This document shows, piece by piece, positions 7,541-15,861 of a DNA stretch of 64,000 bases (its first letter is position 1; every line of letters starts with the position of its first letter). The position numbers and the translations under genes were made by a program. Location of the stretch: assembly GCA_963742725.1 (NCBI GenBank), contig CAVUMX010000003.1:868001-932000 (forward strand). The letters are read 5' to 3'. The DNA comes from CAVVAL01 sp963742725 (lineage in GTDB: Bacteria > Actinomycetota > Actinomycetes > Mycobacteriales > Cryptosporangiaceae). The notes under the pieces were generated by a model, which searched no databases, was not told the origin of the DNA, and saw nothing but the letters and a program-made list of their open reading frames with translations.

Positions 7541-8011
7541 TGGACACTGTCGCAGGCTTCACCCGTGTGCAGTGGCGCATCCTGACCGCGTTGGGCCGAC
7601 GCCATCGCGGGCATCCGGCTCTCGGATGAGTTCGGCTGGGACCGTAACCACTTCGACCGGCTCGTCCACGCCAGCTACGGGCTGCTGCTGGCGCCGGTCC
7701 TCGTCCGGTACCTCCGGGACGTGCACGGGTGGCGCGCCCGCTGGTGCGCGCTGGCGGCCGTCGAGATCGTGCTCTCCACCAGCGCGCTCTACGAACTGTT
7801 CGAGTGGGGAATCGCCCTGACGCTCGCCCCCGGCGCCGCCGAGGCGTACAACGGGCAGCAGGGCGACGCCTGGGACGGCCAGAAGGACATGGCGCTCGCC
7901 CTCGCGGGCGCGATCGTCGGCGCCACGCTCGCCGCCCTCCGCCGCCACCCGGCAACGCGCGCCACCCACGCCGCCGGCGGCGGTGCCCGTGACGGCCGCC
8001 GCGCCGACTAG
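7541..8011 (+). pseudogene. DUF2238 (YjdF-like) membrane protein, internally deleted
   Basis: From 7595 the frame reads LSDEFGWDRNHFDRLVHASY, later SALYELFEWGIAL and GQQGDAWDGQKDMALALAGA, the conserved C-terminal two thirds of DUF2238 inner-membrane proteins. It is blocked upstream by an in-frame TGA at 7583-7585 and has no ATG before the conserved part. A plausible native N terminus (GTG at 7541, VDTVAGFTRVQWRILTALG) lies in another frame directly before it. The family usually has about 80 more residues between these two parts, so the gene appears to have suffered an internal deletion with frameshift. A truncated product from GTG 7721 (96 residues) is possible. Confidence 0.7.
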
Positions 8012-8021
8012 GGTCGCCTGA

Positions 8022-8825
8022 ATGGTTCTGCGGGTGACGACACGAAACGCGACCTTCCAGCAGTGGCAGGCGCTGCTCACGAATCGGACGAAGCGGCAGC
8101 GGGCCGGCGAGTTCGTGGTGCAGGGCGTCCGCCCGTTGACGTTGGCGGCCGAGCACGGTTGGCCGGTGCGGTCGCTGTTGTATCCGGACGGGGTACCGCT
8201 CTCGGCCTGGGCACAGGGCATGCTCGACCGCGTCGAGACGAAGCAGTTCGCGGTGGCGCCGGACCTGCTCCGGGAGCTCGGCGAGAAGGAAGACAGCGAG
8301 CCGGAGCTGCTCGGGATCGTGGGCCAGCGCCCGGACGATCTCGCCCGCATCCCAGCCCGCCCGGACCTGTTCGTCGTGGTGTTCGACCGTCCGACCGCGC
8401 CGGGCAATCTGGGCACGGTGATCCGCTCGGCGGACGCGTTCGGCGCGACGGGCGTGGTCGTGACCGGTCACGCGGCCGATCCGTACGACCCGAAGGCCGT
8501 CCGGGCGAGCACGGGTTCGCTGTTCGCGGTGCCGGTGGTCAGGGTGGACTCCCACCGCGAGGTGGTGGGCTGGGCGGCGGAGGCGGGTGCGCAGCTGCTG
8601 GGCGCCGACGAGAGCGGGGACGTCGACCTCTCCGGCCACGACCTGACCGGCCCGACGGTGGTCGTCATCGGCAACGAGACCCGCGGGCTGAGTGCGGGAT
8701 GGCGGCAGGCGTGCGACCGGGCCGTCCGGATCCCGATGGTCGGCGCGGCCAGCTCGCTCAACGCGGCGTCGGCGGCGACGGTCGTGCTGTACGAGTCGAT
8801 CCGGCAGCGGCGCCCGTCACGGTGA
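8022..8825 (+). CDS. TrmH/SpoU-family RNA 2'-O-methyltransferase
   Basis: 267 residues. An N-terminal substrate-binding part (1-105) precedes a SPOUT methyltransferase domain with the three family motifs: DRPTAPGNLGTVIRSADAFG (about 122-141, with catalytic Asn/Arg), VVVIGNETRGLS (about 213-224), and IPMVGAASSLNAASAATVVL (about 237-256). The trefoil knot binds S-adenosylmethionine and methylates a ribose in rRNA or tRNA; the target base cannot be told, and some relatives confer thiostrepton-type resistance. It begins 10 nt after the DUF2238 remnant, with ATG at 8022. Confidence 0.88.
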   Translation: MVLRVTTRNATFQQWQALLTNRTKRQRAGEFVVQGVRPLTLAAEHGWPVRSLLYPDGVPLSAWAQGMLDRVETKQFAVAPDLLRELGEKEDSEPELLGIVGQRPDDLARIPARPDLFVVVFDRPTAPGNLGTVIRSADAFGATGVVVTGHAADPYDPKAVRASTGSLFAVPVVRVDSHREVVGWAAEAGAQLLGADESGDVDLSGHDLTGPTVVVIGNETRGLSAGWRQACDRAVRIPMVGAASSLNAASAATVVLYESIRQRRPSR

Positions 8826-8832
8826 GTAGCGC

Positions 8833-8860
8833 TTGACCTTGACGTAACGTCAACCTCTAC
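8833..8860 (+). promoter_or_regulatory. MerR-type operator and promoter
   Basis: Perfect palindrome TTGACGTAACGTCAA at 8839-8853, preceded directly by a second TTGACC (8833-8838). It lies 43 nt before the MerR-family gene, matching the layout of self-regulated MerR promoters, where the operator sits between long-spaced -35 and -10 boxes. Confidence 0.7.
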
Positions 8861-8896
8861 CGTCGAAGACACCGACGGATCAGGAGGTGTCGCGGG

Positions 8897-9646
8897 ATGG
8901 AATGGACCATCCAGGACGTCGCCCGCTCGGCCGGGACGACGAGCCGGACCCTGCGTCACTACGACGACATCGGCCTGCTCAAGCCCAGCCGGATCGGCGG
9001 CAACGGCTACCGCTACTACGACGAGCACGCGCTCGTGCGGCTGCAACGGATCCTGCTGCTGCGCGAACTGGGCATCGGCCTCCCGGCCATCGCCGACGTG
9101 CTCCAGGGGCAGCGCGACGCCGCCGCGGCCCTCCAGACCCATCTCGACCTGCTCGAACAGGAGCAGGAACGGATCGGTCGCCAGATCGCGTCGGTACGGA
9201 CCACGCTGCGCAAGGTAGAAGGAGGAGAGCAACTCATGGCAGACGAGGTTTTCGACGGCTTCGACCACACCCAGTACAAGGACGAGGTGGTCGAACGGTG
9301 GGGTCGCGATGCCTACGAGAGCGGCGACCGCTGGTGGCGTTCCCTGTCCGATGAGGACAAGGCGCGCTTCAAGCAGGAGCAGGTCGACATCGCGACGGCC
9401 TATGCCGAGGCGCACGCCGCCGGTGAGCCGGCCGACGGTGAGCGCGCCCAGGAGATCACCGGGCGACACTACCGCTGGCTGTCGGGTACGGGGCAGGGCA
9501 AGCGCCCGAGTGCTGAGTACTTCGCCGGGCTCGGCCAGCTGTACGTCGACGATCCGCGCTTCACGGCGAACTACGACCAGCACGGCGGCGGCACGGCGGT
9601 GTTCGTCCGCGACGCCATGGCCGTCTACGCCGAGCGCAACCTGTAG
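8897..9646 (+). CDS. TipA-like MerR-family transcriptional regulator
   Basis: 249 residues with the TipAL architecture: a winged-helix MerR domain (WTIQDVARSAGTTSRTLRHY, about 3-22, then GYRYYDEHAL), a coiled coil (about 75-105), and a C-terminal TipAS antibiotic-recognition domain (about 120-249, YKDEVVERWGRDAYESGDRW). In TipA the C domain captures thiopeptide and other macrocyclic drugs and activates its own promoter; an internal start can also yield TipAS alone. Here an internal ATG preceded by GAAGGAGGAG (9219-9228) could start a short C-domain form at 9236, as in Streptomyces tipA. The main start at 8897 has AGGAGGTG 7 nt upstream. The palindrome at 8839 suggests autoregulation. Confidence 0.9.
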   Translation: MEWTIQDVARSAGTTSRTLRHYDDIGLLKPSRIGGNGYRYYDEHALVRLQRILLLRELGIGLPAIADVLQGQRDAAAALQTHLDLLEQEQERIGRQIASVRTTLRKVEGGEQLMADEVFDGFDHTQYKDEVVERWGRDAYESGDRWWRSLSDEDKARFKQEQVDIATAYAEAHAAGEPADGERAQEITGRHYRWLSGTGQGKRPSAEYFAGLGQLYVDDPRFTANYDQHGGGTAVFVRDAMAVYAERNL

Positions 9647-9652
9647 GAACGC

Positions 9653-9678
9653 CCGGGCAGGGCTGCAGACCTGCCCGG
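9653..9678 (+). terminator. Hairpin after the TipA-like gene
   Basis: 9-bp perfect stem CCGGGCAGG/CCTGCCCGG with an 8-nt loop, 6 nt past the stop codon. Confidence 0.65.
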
Positions 9679-9693
9679 TCACCCACGGTGCTC

Positions 9694-9723
9694 TTGACAG
9701 CGGCCCGGGCCGGTACTTAGGTG
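9694..9723 (+). promoter_or_regulatory. Candidate promoter for the GH92 gene
   Basis: A TTGACA box (9694-9699) with a TAGGTG-like -10 (9718-9723) 18 nt downstream, located about 150 nt before the GH92 start and after the previous terminator. Assigned by eye only. Confidence 0.45.
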
Positions 9724-9800
9724 TCGCCACGGCAACTTGTCGGTTCGGCGCCCAGTCTTATCACCCCCCAGCAGGCCTGGTCAGTAATCCGAGCAGCGGC

Positions 9801-9812
9801 GACAACGTTGTC
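9801..9812 (+). promoter_or_regulatory. LacI-family-type operator
   Basis: Perfect 12-bp palindrome GACAACGTTGTC with a central CG, the pattern bound by LacI-family sugar repressors in actinobacteria. It lies between the candidate promoter and the GH92 mannosidase start, where repressor binding would block transcription. No LacI gene is in the window. Confidence 0.6.
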
Positions 9813-9874
9813 ATGCACAGCCCGCACCGCCCGTCCGCGCGACCGACGCGGACGAGGAGACAGGGAGGGTCACG

Positions 9875-12800
9875 ATGCTCGGAAGACAGTCCGCCCCACG
9901 ATTGGCCGCGTTAGTCACGGGGGTCCTGCTCGGCGCCAGCCTGGTCGCCGTCCCCACGCCGGCACAGGCGGCGTTGCTCGACCTCACCCAGTACGTCAAC
10001 CCCTTCATCGGGACGGACGACAGCAACTCGCCGAACCCCGTCCCCGGCGGCGCGGGCGGGAGCACCGTCCCCGGGCCGGTGTTGCCGTTCGGCATGGTCC
10101 AGTTCGGACCGGACACGCCCACCGCCTCGCCGTCCGGCTACCGCTACAGCGACACGAGCATCCAGGAGTTCAGCCTCACCCACTTCAACGGGGCGGGCTG
10201 CGGCAACAACGAGGACATCGGGATCCTCCCGATCACCGGCAACATCGGCACCTCGCCGGGCACCGGCTGGACCGGCTACGCGGCCACGCACACCAAGGCG
10301 AACGAGTCCGCCGAGCCCGGCTACTACCGCACGGTGCTCAGCAACTACGGCAACACGCAGGCCGAACTCACGGCGACGACCCGTACCGCGTCGATGCGGT
10401 TGACCTACCCCGGCACGACGACGGCCCGGGTGCTCGTCAACGCCAGCCGCAGCGCCACGGGCAACCGCAGTGGATCGATCAGCATCAGCGGCAGCCAGAT
10501 CACCGGGACGTTCACGGGCGGCGGCTTCTGCGGTTCGTCCAAGACGTACCCGATGTTCTACGTGATGCAGTTCGACCAGGCGCCGACCGGGTTCGGCACG
10601 TGGCTCGGCGGCACCGTCTCGGCCGGGTCCGCGAGCACGAGCGGCGTGAACTCCGGCGGGTACGTCACGTTCAACACGACCGCGAACCCGGTCGTCAACG
10701 TGAAGGTCGGCATCTCGTTCGTCAGCCTCGCGGGCGCGCAGGCGAACCTGGCGGCCGAGAGCGCCGGCTGGGACTTCAACGCCCGGCGCACGGCCGCCGA
10801 CACGGCGTGGAACAACATCCTCAACCGCGTCCAGGCGACCGGCGGCAGCACCGCCGACCTGCAGAAGTTCTACACCGCGCTGTACCACGTGCTGGCGAAC
10901 CCGAACATCGCCAGCGACGTCAACGGCCAGTACCGCGGCTTCGACAACGTGATCCGGACGGCGTCCCACCCGGTCTACCAGAACTACTCGGGCTGGGACA
11001 TCTACCGGTCGTGGGCGTCGCTGATCGCGTTCCTGGCACCGGCGGAGGCGAACGACATCGCCAAGTCCATGGTGCTCGACGGCCAGCAGGGCGGACTGAT
11101 CCCGAAGTGGTCGCACAACCACAACGAGCACTTCGTCATGACCGGCGACCCGGGACCGATCGTGCTGGGCAGCATGTACGCGTTCGGCGCGCGGAGCTTC
11201 GACACGGCCGCCGCGCTCACGCTGATGGACCGCAGCTCCAACGGCGGCACCACGCAGGGCCAGGCGATCCGTGGCCGGCAGGCCGGGTACGTCAGCCGCA
11301 ACTACGTCTACGAGGACCCGTCCGACTCCCTGGAGTACTCCGCGTCGGACTTCGCCGTCGCCCAGTTCGCCCGGGCGCTCGGCGACACCGCGAAGTACAA
11401 CACGTACATGACGCGCGCCCAGTGGTGGCGCAACGTGTTCAGCCCGGAGTCGAGCTACGTCCACCGGCGCAACGCGGACGGCACCTGGACGTGGCCGCTC
11501 GACCCCGCCAGTGACTCCGGCTACACCGAGGGCAACGCCGCCCAGTACACGTGGATGGTCACCTACAACTTCGCCAGCCTCATCAACATGATGGGCGGAC
11601 CGAAGACGGCGATCCAGCGCCTCGACCACCACTTCACCGAGCTGAACGGCGGCCTCACCCGGCCGTACTTCTACATCGGCAACGAGCCCGAGCACGGTGT
11701 GCCGTGGGCGTACAACTACGCCGCCTACCCGCAGGGCACCAGTTCCGCCGTCCGGCGCGTGATGAGCGAGTCGTTCACCACCGGTCCGGGCGGGCTGCCG
11801 GGCAACGACGACCTCGGCGCCACGTCGGCCTGGTACGTGTGGGCGGCGCTCGGGATGTACCCGCCGACGCCCGGCGCGGACGTCCTCGCGCTGCACGGTC
11901 CGCTGTTCCCGTCCGTGACGATCACGCGTCCCTCCGGGACGTTGCAGATCAACGGCGGCTCGACGGCGCAGTACGTGCAGAACCTGAGCGTCAACGGCAC
12001 GTCGACGACCAGGAGCTGGCTCCGGTACGGCGACGTCGCCGGAAACGCGACGCTCAACTTCACGATGGGATCGAGCCCGAGCGCGTGGGGAACGGGTGCC
12101 GCCGATGTGCCGCCGTCCTACCAGGACGGTTTCACCCCGCCGGCCCCGGCACCGGCCCTCGGCACGAACCTGGCGCTGAACCGGCCGGCCACGTCGTCCG
12201 CGTCGTGCAACGCCAACGAGGCCGCGGCGAAGGCGTTCGACGGCTCGCTGCAGAACAACAGCAAGTGGTGCGCGTCCGGGACCGGCCAGTTCCTCCAGGT
12301 CGACCTCGGCTCGAACCAGAACGTGTCGTCGTTCGTCCTCAAGCACGCCGGACTGGGCGGCGAGAACTCCGGCTGGAACACCGGGGCGTACACCATCCAG
12401 ACCTCGACGGACGCGACGAACTGGACGACGGTCACGACCGTCTCCGGAGCCCGGTCGAGCCGCAGCTACCACCCGATCGCGTCGCGCTCGGCCAGGTACG
12501 TCCGGCTCAACGTCACGACTGCCTCGAACAACGGCAACACGGCGGCCCGGATCTACGAGTTCGAGGTGTACGGCGGTGGCGTCGGCGGCCCGACCAACGT
12601 CGCGCTGGGCAAGCCGGCGACGGGATCGGCCTCGTGCAATGCCAACGAAGGCCCCGCGAAGGCCGTGAACGGCAGCGTGTCGGGTGGCAACACCGACAAG
12701 TGGTGCTCGGCCGCGGCGACCAAGTTCCTCCAGGTCGACCTCGGCGCGAGCACGGCGCTGACCAGCTTCACCGTCCGGCATGCCAGCGCGGGCGGGGAGA

Positions 12801-13009
12801 GCGCCACGTTCAACACCCGTGACTTCACGATCCAGACCAGCCCGGACGGCACCACCTGGACGACACGGGCGACGGTCACCGCCAACACGGCCGCCGTGAC
12901 CACCCATCCGGTGACGGTCAGCGCGCGGTACGTGCGGTTGAACGTCACCACGCCCACCCAGACCACGGACGGCGCCGCCCGCATCTACGAGTTGGAGGCG
13001 TACGCGTAA
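9875..13009 (+). CDS. Secreted GH92 alpha-mannosidase with two F5/8-type (CBM32) domains
   Basis: 1044 residues: a signal peptide (about 1-32, ending AQA), a glycoside hydrolase family 92 catalytic region (about 36-745) and two discoidin/F5-8C modules (about 765-905 and 910-1044) that begin with similar NLALNRPATSSASCNANEAA and NVALGKPATGSASCNANEGP segments. Family hallmarks include YVNPFIGTDD near the mature N terminus and GNEPEHGVPWAYNYAAYPQG in the catalytic core. GH92 enzymes are calcium-dependent exo-mannosidases, mostly alpha-1,2-specific, that trim fungal or yeast mannan and N-glycans. ATG at 9875 follows GGGAGGG. Regulation probably involves the palindrome at 9801. The cytosolic GH38 mannosidase at 54.7 kb could process the oligomannosides released. 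Confidence 0.93.
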   Translation: MLGRQSAPRLAALVTGVLLGASLVAVPTPAQAALLDLTQYVNPFIGTDDSNSPNPVPGGAGGSTVPGPVLPFGMVQFGPDTPTASPSGYRYSDTSIQEFSLTHFNGAGCGNNEDIGILPITGNIGTSPGTGWTGYAATHTKANESAEPGYYRTVLSNYGNTQAELTATTRTASMRLTYPGTTTARVLVNASRSATGNRSGSISISGSQITGTFTGGGFCGSSKTYPMFYVMQFDQAPTGFGTWLGGTVSAGSASTSGVNSGGYVTFNTTANPVVNVKVGISFVSLAGAQANLAAESAGWDFNARRTAADTAWNNILNRVQATGGSTADLQKFYTALYHVLANPNIASDVNGQYRGFDNVIRTASHPVYQNYSGWDIYRSWASLIAFLAPAEANDIAKSMVLDGQQGGLIPKWSHNHNEHFVMTGDPGPIVLGSMYAFGARSFDTAAALTLMDRSSNGGTTQGQAIRGRQAGYVSRNYVYEDPSDSLEYSASDFAVAQFARALGDTAKYNTYMTRAQWWRNVFSPESSYVHRRNADGTWTWPLDPASDSGYTEGNAAQYTWMVTYNFASLINMMGGPKTAIQRLDHHFTELNGGLTRPYFYIGNEPEHGVPWAYNYAAYPQGTSSAVRRVMSESFTTGPGGLPGNDDLGATSAWYVWAALGMYPPTPGADVLALHGPLFPSVTITRPSGTLQINGGSTAQYVQNLSVNGTSTTRSWLRYGDVAGNATLNFTMGSSPSAWGTGAADVPPSYQDGFTPPAPAPALGTNLALNRPATSSASCNANEAAAKAFDGSLQNNSKWCASGTGQFLQVDLGSNQNVSSFVLKHAGLGGENSGWNTGAYTIQTSTDATNWTTVTTVSGARSSRSYHPIASRSARYVRLNVTTASNNGNTAARIYEFEVYGGGVGGPTNVALGKPATGSASCNANEGPAKAVNGSVSGGNTDKWCSAAATKFLQVDLGASTALTSFTVRHASAGGESATFNTRDFTIQTSPDGTTWTTRATVTANTAAVTTHPVTVSARYVRLNVTTPTQTTDGAARIYELEAYA

Positions 13010-13016
13010 CAGCCAC

Positions 13017-13046
13017 CGGGGAGGCCGCCACCCGGCGGCCTCCCCG
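13017..13046. terminator. Bidirectional terminator between convergent genes
   Basis: Perfect 13-bp stem (CGGGGAGGCCGCC, 13017-13029 with 13034-13046) and a 4-nt loop, lying between the GH92 stop and the stop of the convergent nucleotidyltransferase gene. Confidence 0.85.
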
Positions 13047-13048
13047 CT

Positions 13049-13735
13049 TCATGCCTCGTCGAGATATGCGTCCCAGACGCTGTCGGCCGCGCCCGTGGGA
13101 CCGTCCTCACCGGCCGCGATCCGTTCGCGGATGTCCGCCTCCCACTCAGCGGCCCAGTGCCGCAGGCTCGCGATGCCCTCGTCGTCGAGCCCGTACGACG
13201 TGAACGTGTGGTCGTCGCGTTCGCCGATGGCGCCGAGCCGGTCGGCGAGTTCGTCCAGCGAGAATCCGGCCGTGTGCCTGGCACCGCGCGTCTCCAGCTC
13301 TGTCCAGGAAAGGCGTGCGCTCGCCGCGCGAACATCGATGTAGTCGCGGTGGGCCGCGCGGTCGTGCAACGCCCTGACTTTCAGACCGACCGCGTCGTCG
13401 AAGGCCAGGACGGGACCGACGCCCAGCAACGAAGGCGGGCCGATCGCCTCCTTGAGGAGGTCCACTTCGCAGTCGCCGGTCGGTGTGGACACAAGAAGCC
13501 GGGCCATTCGCGGTGTGGCTTCGATGATCGTCGTGGTGAAGCCGGCCGCCTGGTACTCGGCGGCGAGCCTGTCCGCCACCTCCGGGAGCGGCAGGGCGGT
13601 CGCCGTCGCGAAGTCGACGTCGCGCGACGGCCGATGGAGCAGGTCGTGGGCGACCAGCGCGTAGCCGCCGGCCAGGACGAGATCGAGGTCGGCGCCGAAA
13701 CCTATGCGCAGCAGTTCCTGGTGCAGTGCGTCCAC
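13049..13735 (-). CDS. AbiEii-like nucleotidyltransferase (DUF1814 type)
   Basis: 228 residues with a minimal nucleotidyltransferase fold: LVLAGGYALVAHDLL (GG-Y helix) followed by RPSRDVDFAT, where the DxD pair would bind metal, then an acidic strand CEVDLLKEAIG. This pattern matches the AbiEii/AbiGii toxin family, NTP transferases that form type IV toxin-antitoxin or abortive-infection modules. The start chosen is GTG at 13735, 5 nt after the stop of the upstream 110-residue gene; homology begins there, although the frame runs open upstream as an artefact of high GC. Close coupling suggests a two-gene module. Its partner is not a recognisable AbiEi antitoxin, so a toxin role is inference. 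Confidence 0.75.
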   Translation of the reverse strand: MDALHQELLRIGFGADLDLVLAGGYALVAHDLLHRPSRDVDFATATALPLPEVADRLAAEYQAAGFTTTIIEATPRMARLLVSTPTGDCEVDLLKEAIGPPSLLGVGPVLAFDDAVGLKVRALHDRAAHRDYIDVRAASARLSWTELETRGARHTAGFSLDELADRLGAIGERDDHTFTSYGLDDEGIASLRHWAAEWEADIRERIAAGEDGPTGAADSVWDAYLDEA

Positions 13736-13740
13736 GTGGG

Positions 13741-14073
13741 TCAGTCCCCGGTGGCGAGGCCGGGGAGGCGCCGTTCCCACACCGCGATCAGGCGCCGGGA
13801 CGTGAGCCGACGGATGCGCGGCCAGTCCCGGCGCAACAGCTCGGCGTTCACATATCTGACGATGTCGTCGCGCTGGCCGCAGTCGAGGAGGGTGCAGTAC
13901 AGCGTCAGCCGCTGGCCAGGGTCGCTGACGTCGAACTCGCCCGGCCCGGACCAGGCCAGCCGCACGGGCAGGCTCACCAGCCCCTGGGCGGGCCCTTCGA
14001 GCTGCGACAACGACCATGGGATGCGGGCGGCGGCACCGATCAGCCGGGACGGCAGCGGCTCGTTCGTGGTCAC
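13741..14073 (-). CDS. Hypothetical protein coupled to the nucleotidyltransferase
   Basis: 110 residues, starting with GTG at 14073. No family recognised. Visible features are a central LVSLPVRLAWSGPGEFDVSD segment, then TLYCTLLDCGQRDDIVRYVN, and a basic C-terminal part (RRDWPRIRRLTSRRLIAVWE) that could bind nucleic acid or act as a partner-binding helix. It lies directly upstream of, and 5 nt from, the AbiEii-like gene on the same strand, the position of an antitoxin or cognate regulator. That role is proposed from arrangement only. Confidence 0.65.
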   Translation of the reverse strand: MTTNEPLPSRLIGAAARIPWSLSQLEGPAQGLVSLPVRLAWSGPGEFDVSDPGQRLTLYCTLLDCGQRDDIVRYVNAELLRRDWPRIRRLTSRRLIAVWERRLPGLATGD

Positions 14074-14151
14074 GGCGCGAGTATCCCGTACCCGTACGAC
14101 AGGGCGGATGATGGGAATGAACCGGGGGGACCCACGGTTGACGGCAGTATA

Positions 14152-14165
14152 GTTGACGGTTCAAC
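14152..14165. promoter_or_regulatory. Inverted repeat upstream of the flavin oxidoreductase operon
   Basis: GTTGACGGTTCAAC, a 5-bp inverted repeat with a 4-nt centre, immediately after another TTGACGG (14138) and just upstream of ATG 14181. It lies in the region shared with the divergent gene starting at 14073 and may be a regulator site. Confidence 0.4.
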
Positions 14166-14180
14166 AATCAAGAGGCGGCC

Positions 14181-15263
14181 ATGCAGTTCGGAATCTTCAC
14201 CGTGGGCGACGTGACCCCCGATCCGACGACCGGGCGCACGCCGACCGAGGCGGAGCGCATCAGGTCGATGGTGACGATCGCGCTGAAGGCCGAGGAGGTC
14301 GGCCTCGACGTCCTCGCCACGGGCGAGCACCACAACCCGCCGTTCGTGCCGTCCTCGCCGACGACGCTGCTCGGCTTCATCGCGGCGCGCACCGAGCGGC
14401 TCCTCCTGTCGACCGCCACCACGCTGATCACCACGAACGACCCGGTGAAGATCGCCGAGGACTACGCGATGCTCCAGCACCTCGCCGACGGCCGGGTGGA
14501 CCTGATGCTGGGCCGCGGCAACACCGGTCCCGTCTACCCGTGGTTCGGCCAGGACATCCGCGACGGCATCCCGCTCGCCATCGAGAACTACGCGCTGCTG
14601 CACAAGCTCTGGCGCGAGGACGTCGTCGACTGGGAAGGCCGCTTCCGGACGCCGCTGCAGGGCTTCACGTCCACGCCGCGTCCGCTCGACGGGGTGCCGC
14701 CGTTCGTGTGGCACGGCTCGATCCGCAGTCCGGAGATCGCCGAGCAGGCCGCGTACTACGGCGACGGCTTCTTCGCCAACCACATCTTCTGGCCGAAGGA
14801 GCACTTCATCCGCCTCGTGAACCTGTACCGGCGCCGCTTCGAGCACTACGGCCACGGCAGCGCGGACCAGGCGATCGTCGGGCTCGGAGGGCAGGTGTTC
14901 ATGCGGAAGAACTCCCAGGACGCGGTCCGCGAGTTCCGCCCGTACTTCGACAACGCGCCGGTCTACGGGCACGGGCCGTCGCTGGAGGAGTTCATGGAGC
15001 AGACGCCGCTCACGGTCGGCAGTCCGCAGGAGGTGATCGACAAGACCATGTCGTTCCGCGAGCACTTCGGCGACTACCAGCGCCAGCTGTTCCTGGTCGA
15101 CCACGCCGGCCTGCCCGAGGCGACGGTGCTCGAACAGCTGGACATGCTCGGCGAGGAGGTCGTGCCCGTCCTGCGCAAGGAGTTCGACGCGCTCCGGCCC
15201 GCGCACGTCCCCGAGGCGCCGACGCACGAGGGCCTGAAGGCCGGGAAGGCGGTCGTCCGATGA
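14181..15263 (+). CDS. LLM-class (CE1758-type) flavin-dependent oxidoreductase
   Basis: 360 residues of the luciferase-like monooxygenase fold: MQFGIFTVGD at strand 1, LATGEHHNPPFVPSSPTTLL (flavin-pocket EHH), VDLMLGRGNTGPVYPWFGQD, and a late FLVDHAGLPEATVLEQLDML. It resembles the CE1758 family, which is characteristically encoded beside its own FMN reductase, as here. These enzymes take reduced FMN from a partner and hydroxylate or cleave an organic substrate; the substrate is unknown. The start at 14181 is weakly supported (AAGAGGCGG upstream). The stop overlaps the next start (ATGA), implying translational coupling. Confidence 0.88.
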   Translation: MQFGIFTVGDVTPDPTTGRTPTEAERIRSMVTIALKAEEVGLDVLATGEHHNPPFVPSSPTTLLGFIAARTERLLLSTATTLITTNDPVKIAEDYAMLQHLADGRVDLMLGRGNTGPVYPWFGQDIRDGIPLAIENYALLHKLWREDVVDWEGRFRTPLQGFTSTPRPLDGVPPFVWHGSIRSPEIAEQAAYYGDGFFANHIFWPKEHFIRLVNLYRRRFEHYGHGSADQAIVGLGGQVFMRKNSQDAVREFRPYFDNAPVYGHGPSLEEFMEQTPLTVGSPQEVIDKTMSFREHFGDYQRQLFLVDHAGLPEATVLEQLDMLGEEVVPVLRKEFDALRPAHVPEAPTHEGLKAGKAVVR

Positions 15264-15844
15264 CCGGGCGGACGCTGGTCGTGATCACCGCCGGCCTACG
15301 CGAACCGTCGTCCACCCGCCTGCTGGGCGACCGGCTCGCGGCGGCGACCGCCGAGGCGCTGCCGGGCCTGCGCGTCGAGACCGTCGAGCTGCGCCGCCAC
15401 GCGCACGACCTGGCGAACGCGCTGCTCACCGGATTCCCGGCCGGGGAACTGGCGCGGGCGATCGACCTCGTCCGTGAGGCTGACGGGCTGATTGTGGTCT
15501 CGCCCGTCTTCAACGCGTCCTACAGCGGACTGTTCAAGACGTTCTTCGACGTCCTCGACCCGGACCTGCTGGTCGGCAAGCCCGTCCTGATCGCCGCCAC
15601 CGGCGGTACGCCACGGCACGCGCTCGCCCTCGACTACGCGCTGCGGCCGCTGTTCGCCTACCTGCGGGCGGCCGTCGTCCCGACGGGCGTCTTCGCCGCG
15701 GCTGAGGACTGGGCCGACAGCGGGCTCGTGGAGCGCGTCGAACGGGCCGCCGGCGAGCTCGCGACGCTCATCGAGACGGCGGCTGCCACCGGCCCGCGCG
15801 ATCCGTTCGACGAGTTGACGCCGTTCGAGCAGCTCCTGGGCTAG
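15260..15844 (+). CDS. NADPH-dependent FMN reductase, CE1759-type partner
   Basis: 194 residues with a flavodoxin-like NAD(P)H:FMN reductase fold: VVITAGLREPSSTRLLGDRL for the phosphate loop, ADGLIVVSPVFNASYSGLFK (FMN-binding and dimer segment) and KPVLIAATGGTPRHALALDY. The ATG at 15260 overlaps the previous stop by 4 nt. It belongs to the family that supplies reduced flavin to CE1758-type monooxygenases, so the two genes probably form a two-component monooxygenase. Confidence 0.88.
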   Translation: MTGRTLVVITAGLREPSSTRLLGDRLAAATAEALPGLRVETVELRRHAHDLANALLTGFPAGELARAIDLVREADGLIVVSPVFNASYSGLFKTFFDVLDPDLLVGKPVLIAATGGTPRHALALDYALRPLFAYLRAAVVPTGVFAAAEDWADSGLVERVERAAGELATLIETAAATGPRDPFDELTPFEQLLG

Positions 15845-15861
15845 GGCACTACCGTGGCCTC

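Noticed and set aside
6675..7820. 381-codon frame covering the TauE remnant and beyond
   Set aside because: Only the first 75 codons match TauE/SafE; the rest is antisense to the ABC remnant.
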